Assembly: GCF_002931235.1 (NCBI RefSeq)
Contig: NZ_PSTT01000009.1
Location: 106,242-170,241, forward strand
Source of the DNA: Subtercola sp. Z020
GTDB lineage: Bacteria; Actinomycetota; Actinomycetes; Actinomycetales; Microbacteriaceae
Direction of reading: 5' to 3'
Length of the DNA: 64,000 nt
Shown: in pieces, positions 9,401 to 17,956 of the stretch
How positions within the stretch are numbered: position 1 is the first letter of the stretch
Layout of the letters: every line of letters begins with the position of its first letter
The notes under the pieces: model-generated
The model's input: the letters and a program-made list of their open reading frames with translations, nothing else
Database searches by the model: none
Told to the model about the DNA's origin: nothing
Program-made: the position numbers and the translations under genes

Positions 9401-9699
9401 AAGCGGAGCGGTGCGCTGAGGCGGTACGTTCCGTCGGCGAGTTGCACGGAGACGTCGCTCTGCTTTGCGTCGGCGCGCACGACCTGCTGCAGGTGTTCGA
9501 GCGAGCACGGCTGGGACTGGCTGCACTGGCCGGAACCGGAACCGGTGGGGGAGCCGTAGTAGGTCGGCGTCGATGCGGCCTGAGCGCTCAGAGGGGTGAG
9601 CGTTGCCGCGAGGAGGGCACTGCCGCCGAGCAGAGTGAGCAGCGCGCCTCGGCGCCTGCCCCTCCCGCTTGATGGCGATTCGTCGAGCTGGGATCTCAT
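6469..9699 (-). CDS. Secreted right-handed parallel beta-helix protein with fibronectin III domain
   Basis: This 1076-residue protein is exported: a charged N terminus, a hydrophobic core and an AQA-AS cleavage site near residue 42. The mature part starts YYGSPTGSGSG, typical of pectate-lyase-like enzymes, then has many short N-rich turns (VEGNLVHNT, VYENNVVSGG) of a right-handed beta-helix to about residue 720. A jelly-roll/concanavalin-like module (about 722-887), a fibronectin type III domain (about 888-979) and a C-terminal cell-surface-type module follow. The ATG at 9699 has AAAGGA 8 bases before it; the longer upstream reading frame overlaps the ATPase gene and is not coding. It probably acts on plant or microbial polysaccharide, but the catalytic residues and substrate are not identifiable. 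Confidence 0.85.
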   Translation of the reverse strand: MRSQLDESPSSGRGRRRGALLTLLGGSALLAATLTPLSAQAASTPTYYGSPTGSGSGQCSQSQPCSLEHLQQVVRADAKQSDVSVQLADGTYRLSAPLRFDDTDGGGSHTVTWAAAPGAHPVISGSSDVATWSKSDAGAGIWVADTPTGVDTRQLYVNGVIAPRASLRLNNADVTPTATGITINNPSLAYLATLPDQGRIEFESLGDFTNRYSPVQSISATAISMVQPIWNNNTWGYDTVQNSFLAGPSWYLDNSLSFLTQTNQWYIDPTGGKLYYKPADNVDPNQLDIELPRMQSLVDIGGTYDKPVSGLAFSGLQFSGTSWLGPSTDGYADQQNGTFLKGTYDYRPADAFSSCSRGCEAFERARTQWYQEPAAVQVSAASRISFTGNTFTNLGQSALGVGNDANATTTGVGLGASSVQIVGNRFTETSGHGIAVGGVLPDAHHPSDPRMTNQDILIQNNTINRVAVDYKDNSGILSTYVTNASILHNEVSNVPYDGIDTGFGWGTNDAGGSNDYVDRGYYKWNTLYTTPTTLKNTKVEGNLVHNTKARFADGGSVYNLSANPGGVVDKNYLFNISGVGLYLDEGSRSMVYENNVVSGGSFVFTNAYSNRNNTSDNVIRNNWYNSGGVSAPNAAAHNNTLTNNVKVTGAAWPQGALDVICASGVAPEYRTSLNANQFGFSQCPTDAPVSSDFSTTGASAVNSVFRQSGTSFGIAAAGADIWSAGSTKADQFGSIYKAGSVNALSSVSTRVVSVNDANGSAKSGVMVRNDMTKAGSSAGYAVVAVTARNGVVFEWDANGDGFLESEAKANVDIYRPIWVKLARAGTAFTASYSYDGSNYTAIGSPVTLSSAAATQDAGIFSTSHDVSQSAINQFDAFAVTAATAPAAPAAPSVGLGDKAAKVSWQPGADGGSPITGYTATVTPGGASCTVAAPASSCRIEGLTNGSAYTFTVTAQNAFGTSAASAPSAPVTLGFPAGGSDVGVSVSAKTQCINGAPSLAVYVMNKEAVKVDARVTTGLGEVKVSGLAPGASKYLTFAGTGTELAAGTGTVATYKYVNGKGYYTVYQLAYAGVSCSK

Positions 9700-9739
9700 C
9701 ACTGCGTCCTTTCGGAGGGCACCGTTGCCCCCGACAACC

Positions 9740-9767
9740 GGTTTAGCATACGTATGATGTTTAAACC
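9740..9767. promoter_or_regulatory. Palindromic operator candidate before beta-helix gene
   Basis: The 61-base gap between the ATPase stop and the beta-helix start contains the perfect palindrome CATACGTATG at 9747-9756, framed by GGTTTA (9740-9745) and TAAACC (9762-9767). A central CG palindrome is typical of LacI-family operators. On the minus strand TATGCT could serve as a -10 box. This suggests that the beta-helix gene has its own regulated promoter rather than depending on the ABC operon; no LacI gene is in the window. Confidence 0.4.
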
Positions 9768-10465
9768 AACCCCCTTCCGTTCTGCAGAACGCCGTCTGCG
9801 AGGCGCAGTGTGACGTCCGCGCCGGCCTGCACCCGGGGGTCGTGCGTCGAGATGAGGGCGGTCGTGCCCTCCGTGCGCACGATGGTTCGCAGCAGGTCGA
9901 GAATCGCCTCGCCGTTCTCGGCATCGAGCTGGCCCGTCGGCTCGTCGGCGATGAGCAACTGGGGCGTGTTCGCCAGGGCACGGGCGATCGCCACGCGCTG
10001 CTGCTGGCCGCCGGAGAGTTCGGCAGGGCGCTGGTCGGCGTGATCCGAGAGCCCGACCAGCTCGAGCAGGTGCCGCACGCGCGACTGCCGTTCGGCGGTG
10101 GTCCGGCGTTCCAAGCGCAGGGGCAGGCCGACGTTCTCGGCCGCCGAGAGCATCGGCAGCAGCCCGAAGGTCTGGAAGATGAACGAGATGCGCGTGCGCC
10201 GGAGACGGGTGCGCTCGGCCTCCGAGAGCGTCGTGATCTCGTCCCCGCCAATCTGCACCCGGCCGCTGGTGGGCAGGTCGAGCGCGCCGATGCAGTTGAG
10301 CAGGGTGGTCTTCCCCGACCCCGACCGCCCCGCCAGGGCCGCGAACGACCCGACGGGAATGTCGAACGTGACGCCGCGCAGGGCGGGCACCTCTCCGGCG
10401 GGCGTGGGGTAGCTGCGACCGAGGTTCTGCACGGAGATCATGGCCGGGGTCGTCGCGTCGCTCAC
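9761..10465 (-). CDS. ABC transporter ATP-binding protein (LolD/MacB type)
   Basis: The 234-residue ATPase has all nucleotide-binding motifs: Walker A GRSGSGKTT, Q-loop FIFQTFGLLP, signature LSGGQQQR, Walker B LLIADEP followed by TGQLD, and H-loop STHDP. This size and the TG.LD variant are typical of ATPases that serve FtsX-type mechanotransmission permeases. The GTG start overlaps the stop of the preceding ATPase gene as GTGA. It is the last gene of the export operon. With its sister ATPase it may form a heterodimer. Confidence 0.92.
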   Translation of the reverse strand: MSDATTPAMISVQNLGRSYPTPAGEVPALRGVTFDIPVGSFAALAGRSGSGKTTLLNCIGALDLPTSGRVQIGGDEITTLSEAERTRLRRTRISFIFQTFGLLPMLSAAENVGLPLRLERRTTAERQSRVRHLLELVGLSDHADQRPAELSGGQQQRVAIARALANTPQLLIADEPTGQLDAENGEAILDLLRTIVRTEGTTALISTHDPRVQAGADVTLRLADGVLQNGRGLV

Positions 10466-11469
10466 CGGGCTCGCCTCGCCCTGCGCGCCGCCGGTCGGGC
10501 GGGCGGTCGCGGCGCTTCCGCTTCCGCTGCGGTTGGCGACGCCGCTGCCGGCGCCGAACCGGATTCCGGCGGCGGCGCCACCGGCCACACCCCCAGGTGA
10601 TCGGGCTCCAGCTCGAGTCGCACCCGACTGCCGAGCCCCAGGGCGCTGCGATACCCGTTCGGCAGTTGCAGCCGCCCGGCCCGGTCGAGCAGCGCGAACT
10701 CCTCGGCGACCACTCGCGTCGCTCCGTGCTCGTTCGTCTCCGTGCGCCTGGCCACTTCGCTCGCCGTGCGCCCGTCACGAATGGCGACGGTGCGCTGTAC
10801 CTGCCCGGCGACCTCGGCATCGTGCGTCACGATCACGACGGTGGTGCCGAAGTTCTCGTTCGCCGAGCGCAACGCTGTGAACACCTCCTCGCCCGTTCGG
10901 GCATCCAGCTCGCCGGTGGGTTCGTCGGCGAGAAGCACCTGTGGCCGGTTCGCCAGGGCCACCCCGATGGCCACCCGCTGCTGCTCGCCGCCCGAGAGCT
11001 CGCCCGGCCGCCGGTCGGCTTTCGCGCCGAGACCGAGGGAGTGCAGGATGTCGCGGGCCCGCCGGGTGCGGGTTCGTGCGCGAACCCCGGCGTACGCCAT
11101 CGGCAGCGCCACGTTCTCGGCGGCGGAGAGGTACGGCAGGAGGTTTCTCGCGGTCTGCTGCCAGACGAAGCCGACCGTCTCGCGACGGTAGGCCAGGCGG
11201 TCGGCGGCACTCAGCTGCAGCAGATCCCACGAGCCCACTCGCGCCCGCCCGGCCGTAGGGGTGTCGAGACCCGAGAGGATCGAGAGCAGCGTCGACTTCC
11301 CCGAGCCGGATGCGCCGACGATGGCGATCATCTCGCCCTCGTCGACGAGCAGATCGAGCCCCTGTAGCGCGAGTACCTCGATGTTCTCCACCTGGAAGAT
11401 GCGCACGAGGTTGTCGCACACGATCAGGGCCGAGCGGCCGTACTCGGCCCGTTCGGTGAGTGTGGTCAT
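10462..11469 (-). CDS. ABC ATPase with C-terminal AbrB-like swapped-hairpin extension
   Basis: Residues 1-235 are an ABC ATPase: Walker A GASGSGKST, Q-loop FVWQQTARNLLP, signature LSGGEQQR, Walker B LLADEPTGELD and H-loop THDAE. The protein then continues for 100 residues. At about 255-297 it reads FALLDRAGRLQLP and then ALGLGSRVRLELEPDHLGVWP, which resembles a SpoVT/AbrB swapped-hairpin domain, and the tail after residue 298 is Pro/Ala/Arg-rich and looks disordered. The start overlaps the FtsX permease stop as ATGA. The extension may mediate dimer contacts rather than DNA binding; its function is unknown. Confidence 0.9.
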   Translation of the reverse strand: MTTLTERAEYGRSALIVCDNLVRIFQVENIEVLALQGLDLLVDEGEMIAIVGASGSGKSTLLSILSGLDTPTAGRARVGSWDLLQLSAADRLAYRRETVGFVWQQTARNLLPYLSAAENVALPMAYAGVRARTRTRRARDILHSLGLGAKADRRPGELSGGEQQRVAIGVALANRPQVLLADEPTGELDARTGEEVFTALRSANENFGTTVVIVTHDAEVAGQVQRTVAIRDGRTASEVARRTETNEHGATRVVAEEFALLDRAGRLQLPNGYRSALGLGSRVRLELEPDHLGVWPVAPPPESGSAPAAASPTAAEAEAPRPPARPAARRARRAR

Positions 11470-14372
11470 ACCGTTCCTCCGATTCGAAGTACACCGATCA
11501 TGGTGTTGCGGCGCTGGGCCAGCACCTCCGCCAGCACGGCGACCCCGAGCATCCCGAGCGCCGCCCCCGCGAGCAGCAGAACCGCGCCGGGGGAGACGAC
11601 GAGCCCGGGGGCCGACCGCCCACCGGTCAGCGCGTCGAGGTCGAGGCCCGGGCCGAGCAGCAGCACGATGCCGAAGCCGACCCCTGCGCCGCCGACGATG
11701 CCGCCGAGCACCACGGGGAGCAGCTCGACGAAGGCCAGCCACCAGCCGAGGCCGGGCGAGAACCCGATCGTGCGCAGCAGCGACAGCTCCCGAGCACGAT
11801 CCCTCGAACCGGCGAGAGACGTCGCGACGAGCGCGAGCAGGGCGAGCACTCCGAAGGCGCCGACGGAGGCGGCGAACAGGGTCTGCACGCCGCCCACCAG
11901 TGGCAGCGAACGCTGGGCCTCGATCCATCCCGCGCGGGTCTGCACGTCGGCGCCCGGTTCGAGCCCGGCCGTTGCCGCCCGGGCGCCGTTGCCGGTGACG
12001 AGCAGCACCGCGCTCGACGACGCCGCGTTCGACGACGCCGCGCCAACGCGCGCGGCCAGCTGGTCGAGATCGACGTAGATGCTGGTGCGGGCGCCGAGCG
12101 AGCCGGGAGCTGCCGGCCCCGTTCCGATCACCCGCAGCCGCACGTTCTGCCCTGCCACGTTCACGATGATGTCGTTCGACACGAGCGATTCGGCGAGCTG
12201 CGGGTCGACGAGCACGGGAAGCGGTGCGTCAGCGCCGGGGAGACTGGCGTCGGCGGGCGCTGCCGTTGCCAGATCGCCGAACTGCGCCCGCGTGTCGTCG
12301 GCGATCCCCCCGCCGCCGGTTCTCGCGCGCTCGACGGCGTCGAGCAGATTTACGTAGTTCTTGTCGACTGCGAGAACGTTCGCGGCCGTGGTCGATGTGC
12401 CGAGGTCGACCACGGCCCCCTCCTCGAGCTGCACCAGCGACGCCGCGCTCACCCCCGGCGACGCCGCTACGGCGTCTGCCTCCGCGGCGGAGACGGCGCC
12501 CCGGGCGACCACATCGGCGCCGACCGACTGCCACGACGCGTCGACCTGGCCGTCGGCGATCGTCGCGGTGAGCAGCGAGCCGCTGGCCGCCAGCCCGAAC
12601 CCGATGGTGAGGGCCAGCAACGGCAGCAGCGTGGCACCCCGCAGCGCGCGGGCCGCGCCTGCCGCACCGAGCACGCCGAGCACACCGGGGCTCCGCGCGC
12701 CGAGGCGCGCTGCGGCCCAGACGACCAGCGGCACCACCCGCAGCACCACGATGCTCACGCTGAGTCCCAGAAGCAGCGGCGCCGCCGAGATGATCCCGTC
12801 GGTCTCCGTCGGTCGGGGCAGCGCCGCGCTCACCCCGCGCCCGCGGAGCGAGGCCACGGCCGCTGCCGTCGCCGCGAGCACGGTGAGTTCCAGAACGAGG
12901 CGCCGGGCGGCTGCCTGGGCCGCGACCCGTCGCCTCGCGGCACGGTCGCGCGGTGGGCGGCGGCGGCGGCGGAACGCTCCGCCGAGCTGCAGCGCCTGCA
13001 CCGGCGTCGCCAGCAGGCTGGCCGCTGCCACGACCACGAGGGGCAGGGTGGGGCTGACGGCGCCCGCGCCCAGGGTCGCTGCAGCGCCGACACCGAGGGC
13101 GGCAGCGACCACGGTGAGCAGGGCGCTCTCGACGAGGGCGACCGTTCCCACCGCTCTGAAGGATGCGCCGCGGGCTCGTTCGAGCTGCGTCTCGGGCCCG
13201 CGTCGGCGGGCGAGCAGCCGGCCCACGATGACGATGGCGGCCAGCCCCATCCCGACCAGCCCCGAGAGCACCAGCTGCATCTGCGCGTAGCTCGCCCGGA
13301 GTTGCCCGATGAACGGTTCGGAGACTCCCGGGAACCCGGAGAAGATTACGAACGGGTAGCCCGAGCCGCCGACGAGCGGCGTGTTGTTGGCCTTCAGCGA
13401 CCGGATCGACGCATCGACCTCGCCGATCAGCGCCGACGTGAACCGGGAGGAGTCGAGGCGCACCCGCAGCTGCCCGTCGAAGGTCACCGGTGTCTGCAGG
13501 CCGAGTCGGCTGAGGGCTGAGGCGCTCGCGAGAACGGTGACCTCGGTGTTCGGTGTCGAACCCGAGAGGGCGAGCGGGTTCTCGAAACCCGGCTCGTCGG
13601 CGAAGATGCTCTGCGGGGCGGATGCTCGGGGGTGCCCGACGGCCGCAACACGGATCGCGACCGTCGGTGTCGGCGGTTGCGGCCCCTTCGACACGGCGGC
13701 CGGCGGGTTGCCCGAGATCTGCAGCACCGCTCCGGTGGGCAAGCCGGTGCTCGCCGACCCGCGATCGGAGATCACCACGTCGACGGGGCCGGATCCCTCC
13801 GGCTGTTCTGCGGTCGTCGGCAGCGTTCCGCCCGCGAGCTCTAGAGCGCCGGCCGCCTCGTCGGTGAGCAGCCCGAAACGGAGGCGGAACGCGGGTGCCG
13901 CGCCCGACGCCGCACCCTGGACAGCCACGACGGTCGTCGGCGAGCTCGTCACGGTCGCCGTCGTGCTCCCGAACACCGCGGCGAGCGGAGCGGGCAGCTT
14001 CGAGGCCAACCCGTCGGCTACGTCGGCGACGTCTCGTGGGTCGACCGCGGGCGACACCTGGTTCGGGGAGCGGGGCGCGACCGTTGTCGAGACCACCAGA
14101 TCGGCCTTCGCCCCGCCGGCCGCGACGGCCTGCCGGGCGCCGGCATCTGCGGTGTCGTCGATGAAGCGGGGCGTTGCTCCGGTGAGGAAGAAGACCACCG
14201 CCGCGACCAGGGTGAAGGCGACGAGCGTCGGCCAGTCCCGCCGCGCCCGCCGGCGTGCCAGCAGCGGCGCGGCCGCGAGCAGCGACCGACAGCGTCTGCC
14301 CACAGCAGCCAGGAGCCCGGCGAGCACGGTCGGCGATGCGAGGTGCCCGAGCCGGGCATCCGGAGCCCTCAT
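11466..14372 (-). CDS. FtsX-family ABC permease, very large extracytoplasmic parts
   Basis: A 968-residue membrane protein with an N-terminal helix (LVAFTLVAAVVFFLT) after a basic arm, a large extracytoplasmic domain, and two groups of membrane helices with FtsX character in the middle and at the C terminus (LLALVATSLAGSRDRARELSLLRTIGFS is the coupling region). The ATG at 14372 overlaps the stop of the neighbouring permease gene. A longer open frame continues upstream to 16589 but runs antisense-frame through the neighbour and is not part of this gene. It likely pairs with the 14369-17815 permease and the two ATPases in export or lipoprotein/peptide handling. Confidence 0.87.
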   Translation of the reverse strand: MRAPDARLGHLASPTVLAGLLAAVGRRCRSLLAAAPLLARRRARRDWPTLVAFTLVAAVVFFLTGATPRFIDDTADAGARQAVAAGGAKADLVVSTTVAPRSPNQVSPAVDPRDVADVADGLASKLPAPLAAVFGSTTATVTSSPTTVVAVQGAASGAAPAFRLRFGLLTDEAAGALELAGGTLPTTAEQPEGSGPVDVVISDRGSASTGLPTGAVLQISGNPPAAVSKGPQPPTPTVAIRVAAVGHPRASAPQSIFADEPGFENPLALSGSTPNTEVTVLASASALSRLGLQTPVTFDGQLRVRLDSSRFTSALIGEVDASIRSLKANNTPLVGGSGYPFVIFSGFPGVSEPFIGQLRASYAQMQLVLSGLVGMGLAAIVIVGRLLARRRGPETQLERARGASFRAVGTVALVESALLTVVAAALGVGAAATLGAGAVSPTLPLVVVAAASLLATPVQALQLGGAFRRRRRPPRDRAARRRVAAQAAARRLVLELTVLAATAAAVASLRGRGVSAALPRPTETDGIISAAPLLLGLSVSIVVLRVVPLVVWAAARLGARSPGVLGVLGAAGAARALRGATLLPLLALTIGFGLAASGSLLTATIADGQVDASWQSVGADVVARGAVSAAEADAVAASPGVSAASLVQLEEGAVVDLGTSTTAANVLAVDKNYVNLLDAVERARTGGGGIADDTRAQFGDLATAAPADASLPGADAPLPVLVDPQLAESLVSNDIIVNVAGQNVRLRVIGTGPAAPGSLGARTSIYVDLDQLAARVGAASSNAASSSAVLLVTGNGARAATAGLEPGADVQTRAGWIEAQRSLPLVGGVQTLFAASVGAFGVLALLALVATSLAGSRDRARELSLLRTIGFSPGLGWWLAFVELLPVVLGGIVGGAGVGFGIVLLLGPGLDLDALTGGRSAPGLVVSPGAVLLLAGAALGMLGVAVLAEVLAQRRNTMIGVLRIGGTV

Positions 14373-17300
14373 TCGGCACCCCCGCGGAGAATGCGTGCCG
14401 GGTCGATGCCGCGGCTGAGGGCGGCGACCGTGACGACGACCAGGCCGATACCGGCGACGACCCCCGCGGCCAGAAGGGCGATGCCCGCCCAGGGCAGCAC
14501 GACGACGACGTCGGGCAGGGGCGGCGCACCGTTCGGCGAGACACCGATCAGCGGAGCGACGAGAAGGCTGAGTGCCACGCCGAGCGCGCTCCCGAGCAGC
14601 ACACCGAGCGCCGTGAGAATCGCGGATTCCGAGGCGATCAGCGCGACGATCTGCCACCGGGAGACACCGATGGCCCGCAGATGCGCGAGTTCCGAACGTC
14701 TGGTTCGAAGGGAGCCCGACGTCTGCAGGGCGAAACCGATCGCGGCGAACAGCACCCCGGCGAGCACGCTGATCTGCAGGGCCGCCGGCGAGGCGATGCG
14801 GAGCGGGCCCGTGCTGAGAGAGTCGACGAGGCCCTGGATGCTGCGGGTCGGCGCCAGCGAACCCGTCGCCGGGTGCGTCGCGACGAAAGCGACGGCCTCG
14901 TCGGCCGGAACGTCGAGCCACCATTCGTCGACCAGCGGGTCGGAGTACCCCGACTGCGCGAGCGACCGGGCGAGCGAGACCTCGTCGACGACGATGACCG
15001 CCGGCGGCCCCGCTGCGTCGCGCGACGGGCCGATGCCGGTGAGCAGGGCGCCACCCGTCGCTCCCGGCGCGAAGGGAACCGAGGCAGCGAGCCTCACCGG
15101 CACGGGAATGTTGTCGATCACGATCGTCGCGCCGGTGCCCGGGCCGGGTCGTACGGCGAGGTTCTGGGCGAGGGTGTCGGTGGCGACCGCGGTCACGGTC
15201 GTCTGCGGCTTCCAGCCGACGAGGGCGAACCGCGCGCCGCCGGGGTCGATCGCGGAAGGGAGGGAGACGTCGAGCGTCGCGGAGCCCGCCGCCGACGTGG
15301 CCGTCGGGGTCGTGCCCCGGGCGACGGAGGAGACGGCGTTCCACTCGGGCGCCTGCGGTTCGAGCGGCGACGAACCGAAGACGGTGGGGTCGGCGGTCGT
15401 GCTGAGGGCGGCGAGGCCGGTGACGGTGACGGATGCCGCGACATCCACCCTGACGACCGGCGCGCTGCCGGCCGCGGTCGAGCCGGCTGACTCGTCTGTG
15501 CCGGCTGCCCCGTCTGTACCGGTGGCCTCGTCCGGGCCGCCGGTCGGGGCGAACGTCGCCTGGAACCCGACGAAACGGGTCGACGGGCCGAAGCCCGAGC
15601 CGGTCGTCGTCGGCAGCAGTGCGCGCACCGGCTGGTCGGTGCCGTCGGCTGCCACAGAGCCGAAGTCGAGCACGCTGACCAGGCCGGCCGCGTCTTCGAT
15701 GAGCGCCCGTACGCCCACCCCGATGCCCGGGAGGGGTGATGCGGTCGAGACCCGCACGCGGGCTTCGAGGCCCTGGCTGCCGGCGGGCAGGTCGATGCCG
15801 GCCGACGGCGGCGCGGCATCGCCGAGCGTCTGCGCAATGGTGCGCCCGCCGAGCGCGGCGAGCCGGTCGCGATCGATCACGCCGCGGGCGGCGTGCGGCA
15901 GGCCGAAGACGGTCGCCGGCGGGCCGACGAGCGGCTGGCCCGATGCGCCGGTGGCTCCTGGCCCCGCCACGAGTCCGGCCCGGCGGATGACCGGGAATGC
16001 CGCCTGCGCCCCGCCCTCGTCGAGCGCCCCGCCCTGGGCCGCCGCCCGCTCGGGGTCGGCCGTCACCACCACCGGCGCCCCGACAGCGAGTTGCGCCTGG
16101 TCGAGCTGGGAGCCGCGCCAGGTGGCGAGGTACGACAGGCTGAACGTGCCGACACCGAGGGTCAGGGCCAGCAGCAGAATGACGGTCGCTGCAGACTGGC
16201 TGCGCCTCGCCAGCTGCCAGGAGGCGAGTGCGACGTTCATGCCGCGGGCCGTTCGGGCCACGCGCTCGAAACCCCGCGCGACCAGCGGCACGACGCGGGT
16301 GACGAGCAGTGCTCCGGCGAGCAGCACCACGGCGGGCCCGGCCACCAGAAGCGGGTCGACGGCGAGAGAACCGACACCGCGCACGGGCGAACGGTAGAGC
16401 GACAACTGCCAGTAGAGCACCGCGGCCACCGCGACGATGCCCACGTCGACCCCGGAGCGCATGATGCTCGATGCTCGGGCCGGCCTCGCCCTCTCCCGTG
16501 GAGCATCGGCGAAATCCTGCGAGCGGCCGAACAGGGGCAGCAGCAGCACAGCCACGAAGAGCAGTGCGAGAGCCGACGAGACACCCCACACCGTTCCGTC
16601 GGCCGGGAGGGTCGAGCTGCTGCCCGCCGCCCCGCCCGGCACACCGGTGGTGCCGGCCAGTGCCAGGGGCAGCAGCAGTGCGGCGACCAGGGGCCCCGTG
16701 ACGGCGGCCACGAGACCGATCGCCGCGGCTTCGATGCTCGCCACGGCGAACAGCCGGGGTGCAGAGGCGCCTCGCGCCCGGGCGAGCAGACGGTCGTCCG
16801 TGCGCGAGTCGGCGAACAGCCGGGCTGCCTGCCAGAGCGCTGCCACGGCCAGCAGGGTCAGCAGCACGGCGACCACGGCCACGGTCGAGCGGGTCACGGT
16901 GAGCCCCGTCGAGATCTGCCTGACCGCGGCCGGCAGGTCGGTCGAGGTGAAGACCTGGGCTGCGACATCCCCCACAGCAGTGGTGAGATCGGTGGTGGTG
17001 AGGCGTGCAGAGAGCGCACCGAGCTGCTCGGCTGTGGTGCTCGGGAAGCTCGGCACGAAGTCGAGGTCGAAGAACCGCACCGGGATGGCCGCGGCGTCGA
17101 GGGCGCCCGGAGCCACCAACAGCGGACCGATCGCGTCGACCGGAACGAAGAAGGTCACTCCCGGTTTCGGAAAGTCGATGATCTCCCCGGCGCCGTGCAG
17201 CGCGTCGTCGGCCCAGAAGTCGTCGGCCGGGTCATCGGCGCGATAGATCCCGGCGACGACGGCGGTCACCGCGGTCGAGCCGACGACCTCGACGAAGGTG

Positions 17301-17815
17301 CTGCCCACGATCATCCCGTGCGACGCCGCTGCGTTCTGCGGCACGGCCACCGCAACCTGGGGCGGTGCGCCCGCTGTCGCGGGGGTCGGTGGCCCCGGCC
17401 ACGCACCCGCCGTGAGGGTGGTCTTTCCGGAGATGTCGTCGAATTCGGCGAAGGCGGCGTAGGTGTCGCCGCCGTCGGCGGCAGACCCGGCGATCGTGCC
17501 GAAGTCCGACACGGCCGACCCTCGCGAGGCGACCGTTCCCGCGTCGCCGAGCACCCGCCCGACACTGCGCTCAGCCGCCGCACGGGCCTCCTGCAGCGAG
17601 ACAGAGGGGCGCACCAGGTCGACATCGATGCGCGACTGCACCGCATCGAGCTGCCCGAGCGACGCGCGCACCCCGGTGGTCTCGGCGCTGCCCAGCAGGA
17701 GGACGAGCAGCGACATGACCGTGCACGAGAGCACCGCGATGGCGGTCACGACGGCCGCGAGACCCCAGCCGCGCGCGAGCCGGCGGAGAACAACGGTCGA
17801 CGCCCAACCCCGCAT
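14369..17815 (-). CDS. FtsX-family ABC permease, first gene of export operon
   Basis: This 1148-residue protein starts with a membrane helix (GLAAVVTAIAVLSCTVMSLLVLLL) and has large extracytoplasmic segments. FtsX-type membrane bundles occur around residues 310-420 and at the C terminus, where RTRRSELAHLRAIGVSRWQI is the usual ATPase-coupling stretch. The four genes 17815 to 9761 overlap by 4 bases each and form one operon. No strong ribosome site precedes the ATG at 17815; the sequence GGGG touches the start, so the start is the least certain of the operon. Transported molecule unknown. Confidence 0.85.
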   Translation of the reverse strand: MRGWASTVVLRRLARGWGLAAVVTAIAVLSCTVMSLLVLLLGSAETTGVRASLGQLDAVQSRIDVDLVRPSVSLQEARAAAERSVGRVLGDAGTVASRGSAVSDFGTIAGSAADGGDTYAAFAEFDDISGKTTLTAGAWPGPPTPATAGAPPQVAVAVPQNAAASHGMIVGSTFVEVVGSTAVTAVVAGIYRADDPADDFWADDALHGAGEIIDFPKPGVTFFVPVDAIGPLLVAPGALDAAAIPVRFFDLDFVPSFPSTTAEQLGALSARLTTTDLTTAVGDVAAQVFTSTDLPAAVRQISTGLTVTRSTVAVVAVLLTLLAVAALWQAARLFADSRTDDRLLARARGASAPRLFAVASIEAAAIGLVAAVTGPLVAALLLPLALAGTTGVPGGAAGSSSTLPADGTVWGVSSALALLFVAVLLLPLFGRSQDFADAPRERARPARASSIMRSGVDVGIVAVAAVLYWQLSLYRSPVRGVGSLAVDPLLVAGPAVVLLAGALLVTRVVPLVARGFERVARTARGMNVALASWQLARRSQSAATVILLLALTLGVGTFSLSYLATWRGSQLDQAQLAVGAPVVVTADPERAAAQGGALDEGGAQAAFPVIRRAGLVAGPGATGASGQPLVGPPATVFGLPHAARGVIDRDRLAALGGRTIAQTLGDAAPPSAGIDLPAGSQGLEARVRVSTASPLPGIGVGVRALIEDAAGLVSVLDFGSVAADGTDQPVRALLPTTTGSGFGPSTRFVGFQATFAPTGGPDEATGTDGAAGTDESAGSTAAGSAPVVRVDVAASVTVTGLAALSTTADPTVFGSSPLEPQAPEWNAVSSVARGTTPTATSAAGSATLDVSLPSAIDPGGARFALVGWKPQTTVTAVATDTLAQNLAVRPGPGTGATIVIDNIPVPVRLAASVPFAPGATGGALLTGIGPSRDAAGPPAVIVVDEVSLARSLAQSGYSDPLVDEWWLDVPADEAVAFVATHPATGSLAPTRSIQGLVDSLSTGPLRIASPAALQISVLAGVLFAAIGFALQTSGSLRTRRSELAHLRAIGVSRWQIVALIASESAILTALGVLLGSALGVALSLLVAPLIGVSPNGAPPLPDVVVVLPWAGIALLAAGVVAGIGLVVVTVAALSRGIDPARILRGGAE

Positions 17816-17902
17816 CCCCTGAACCAGCTTTCGTGAAACGTCGTCGGCGAGCGTTCCCCTCCGTCACCGCAGACGCCCCGCCGTCATGCTACCCGCACGC
17901 CC

Positions 17903-17944
17903 GGGGCGCACCCACCGGGGCGCACCCACCGGCGCGCACCCACT
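17903..17944. repeat. Three tandem copies of a 14-base GC-rich unit
   Basis: In the 141-base gap between pobA and the FtsX permease gene, the unit GGGGCGCACCCACC occurs at 17903-17916 and 17917-17930 and, with changes, at 17931-17944. Nothing else is recognisable in the gap. It may be a simple slippage repeat. Confidence 0.7.
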
Positions 17945-17956
17945 GCGGCGCAGCCG

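Noticed and set aside
6469..10251. Extended open frame upstream of the beta-helix gene
   Set aside because: The extension overlaps the ATPase gene in another frame; the signal peptide and ribosome site mark the start at 9699.
11466..16589. One open frame of 1707 codons on the minus strand
   Set aside because: Its upstream part lies out of frame inside the 14369-17815 permease gene; the real gene starts at the ATG at 14372 with an ATGA overlap.
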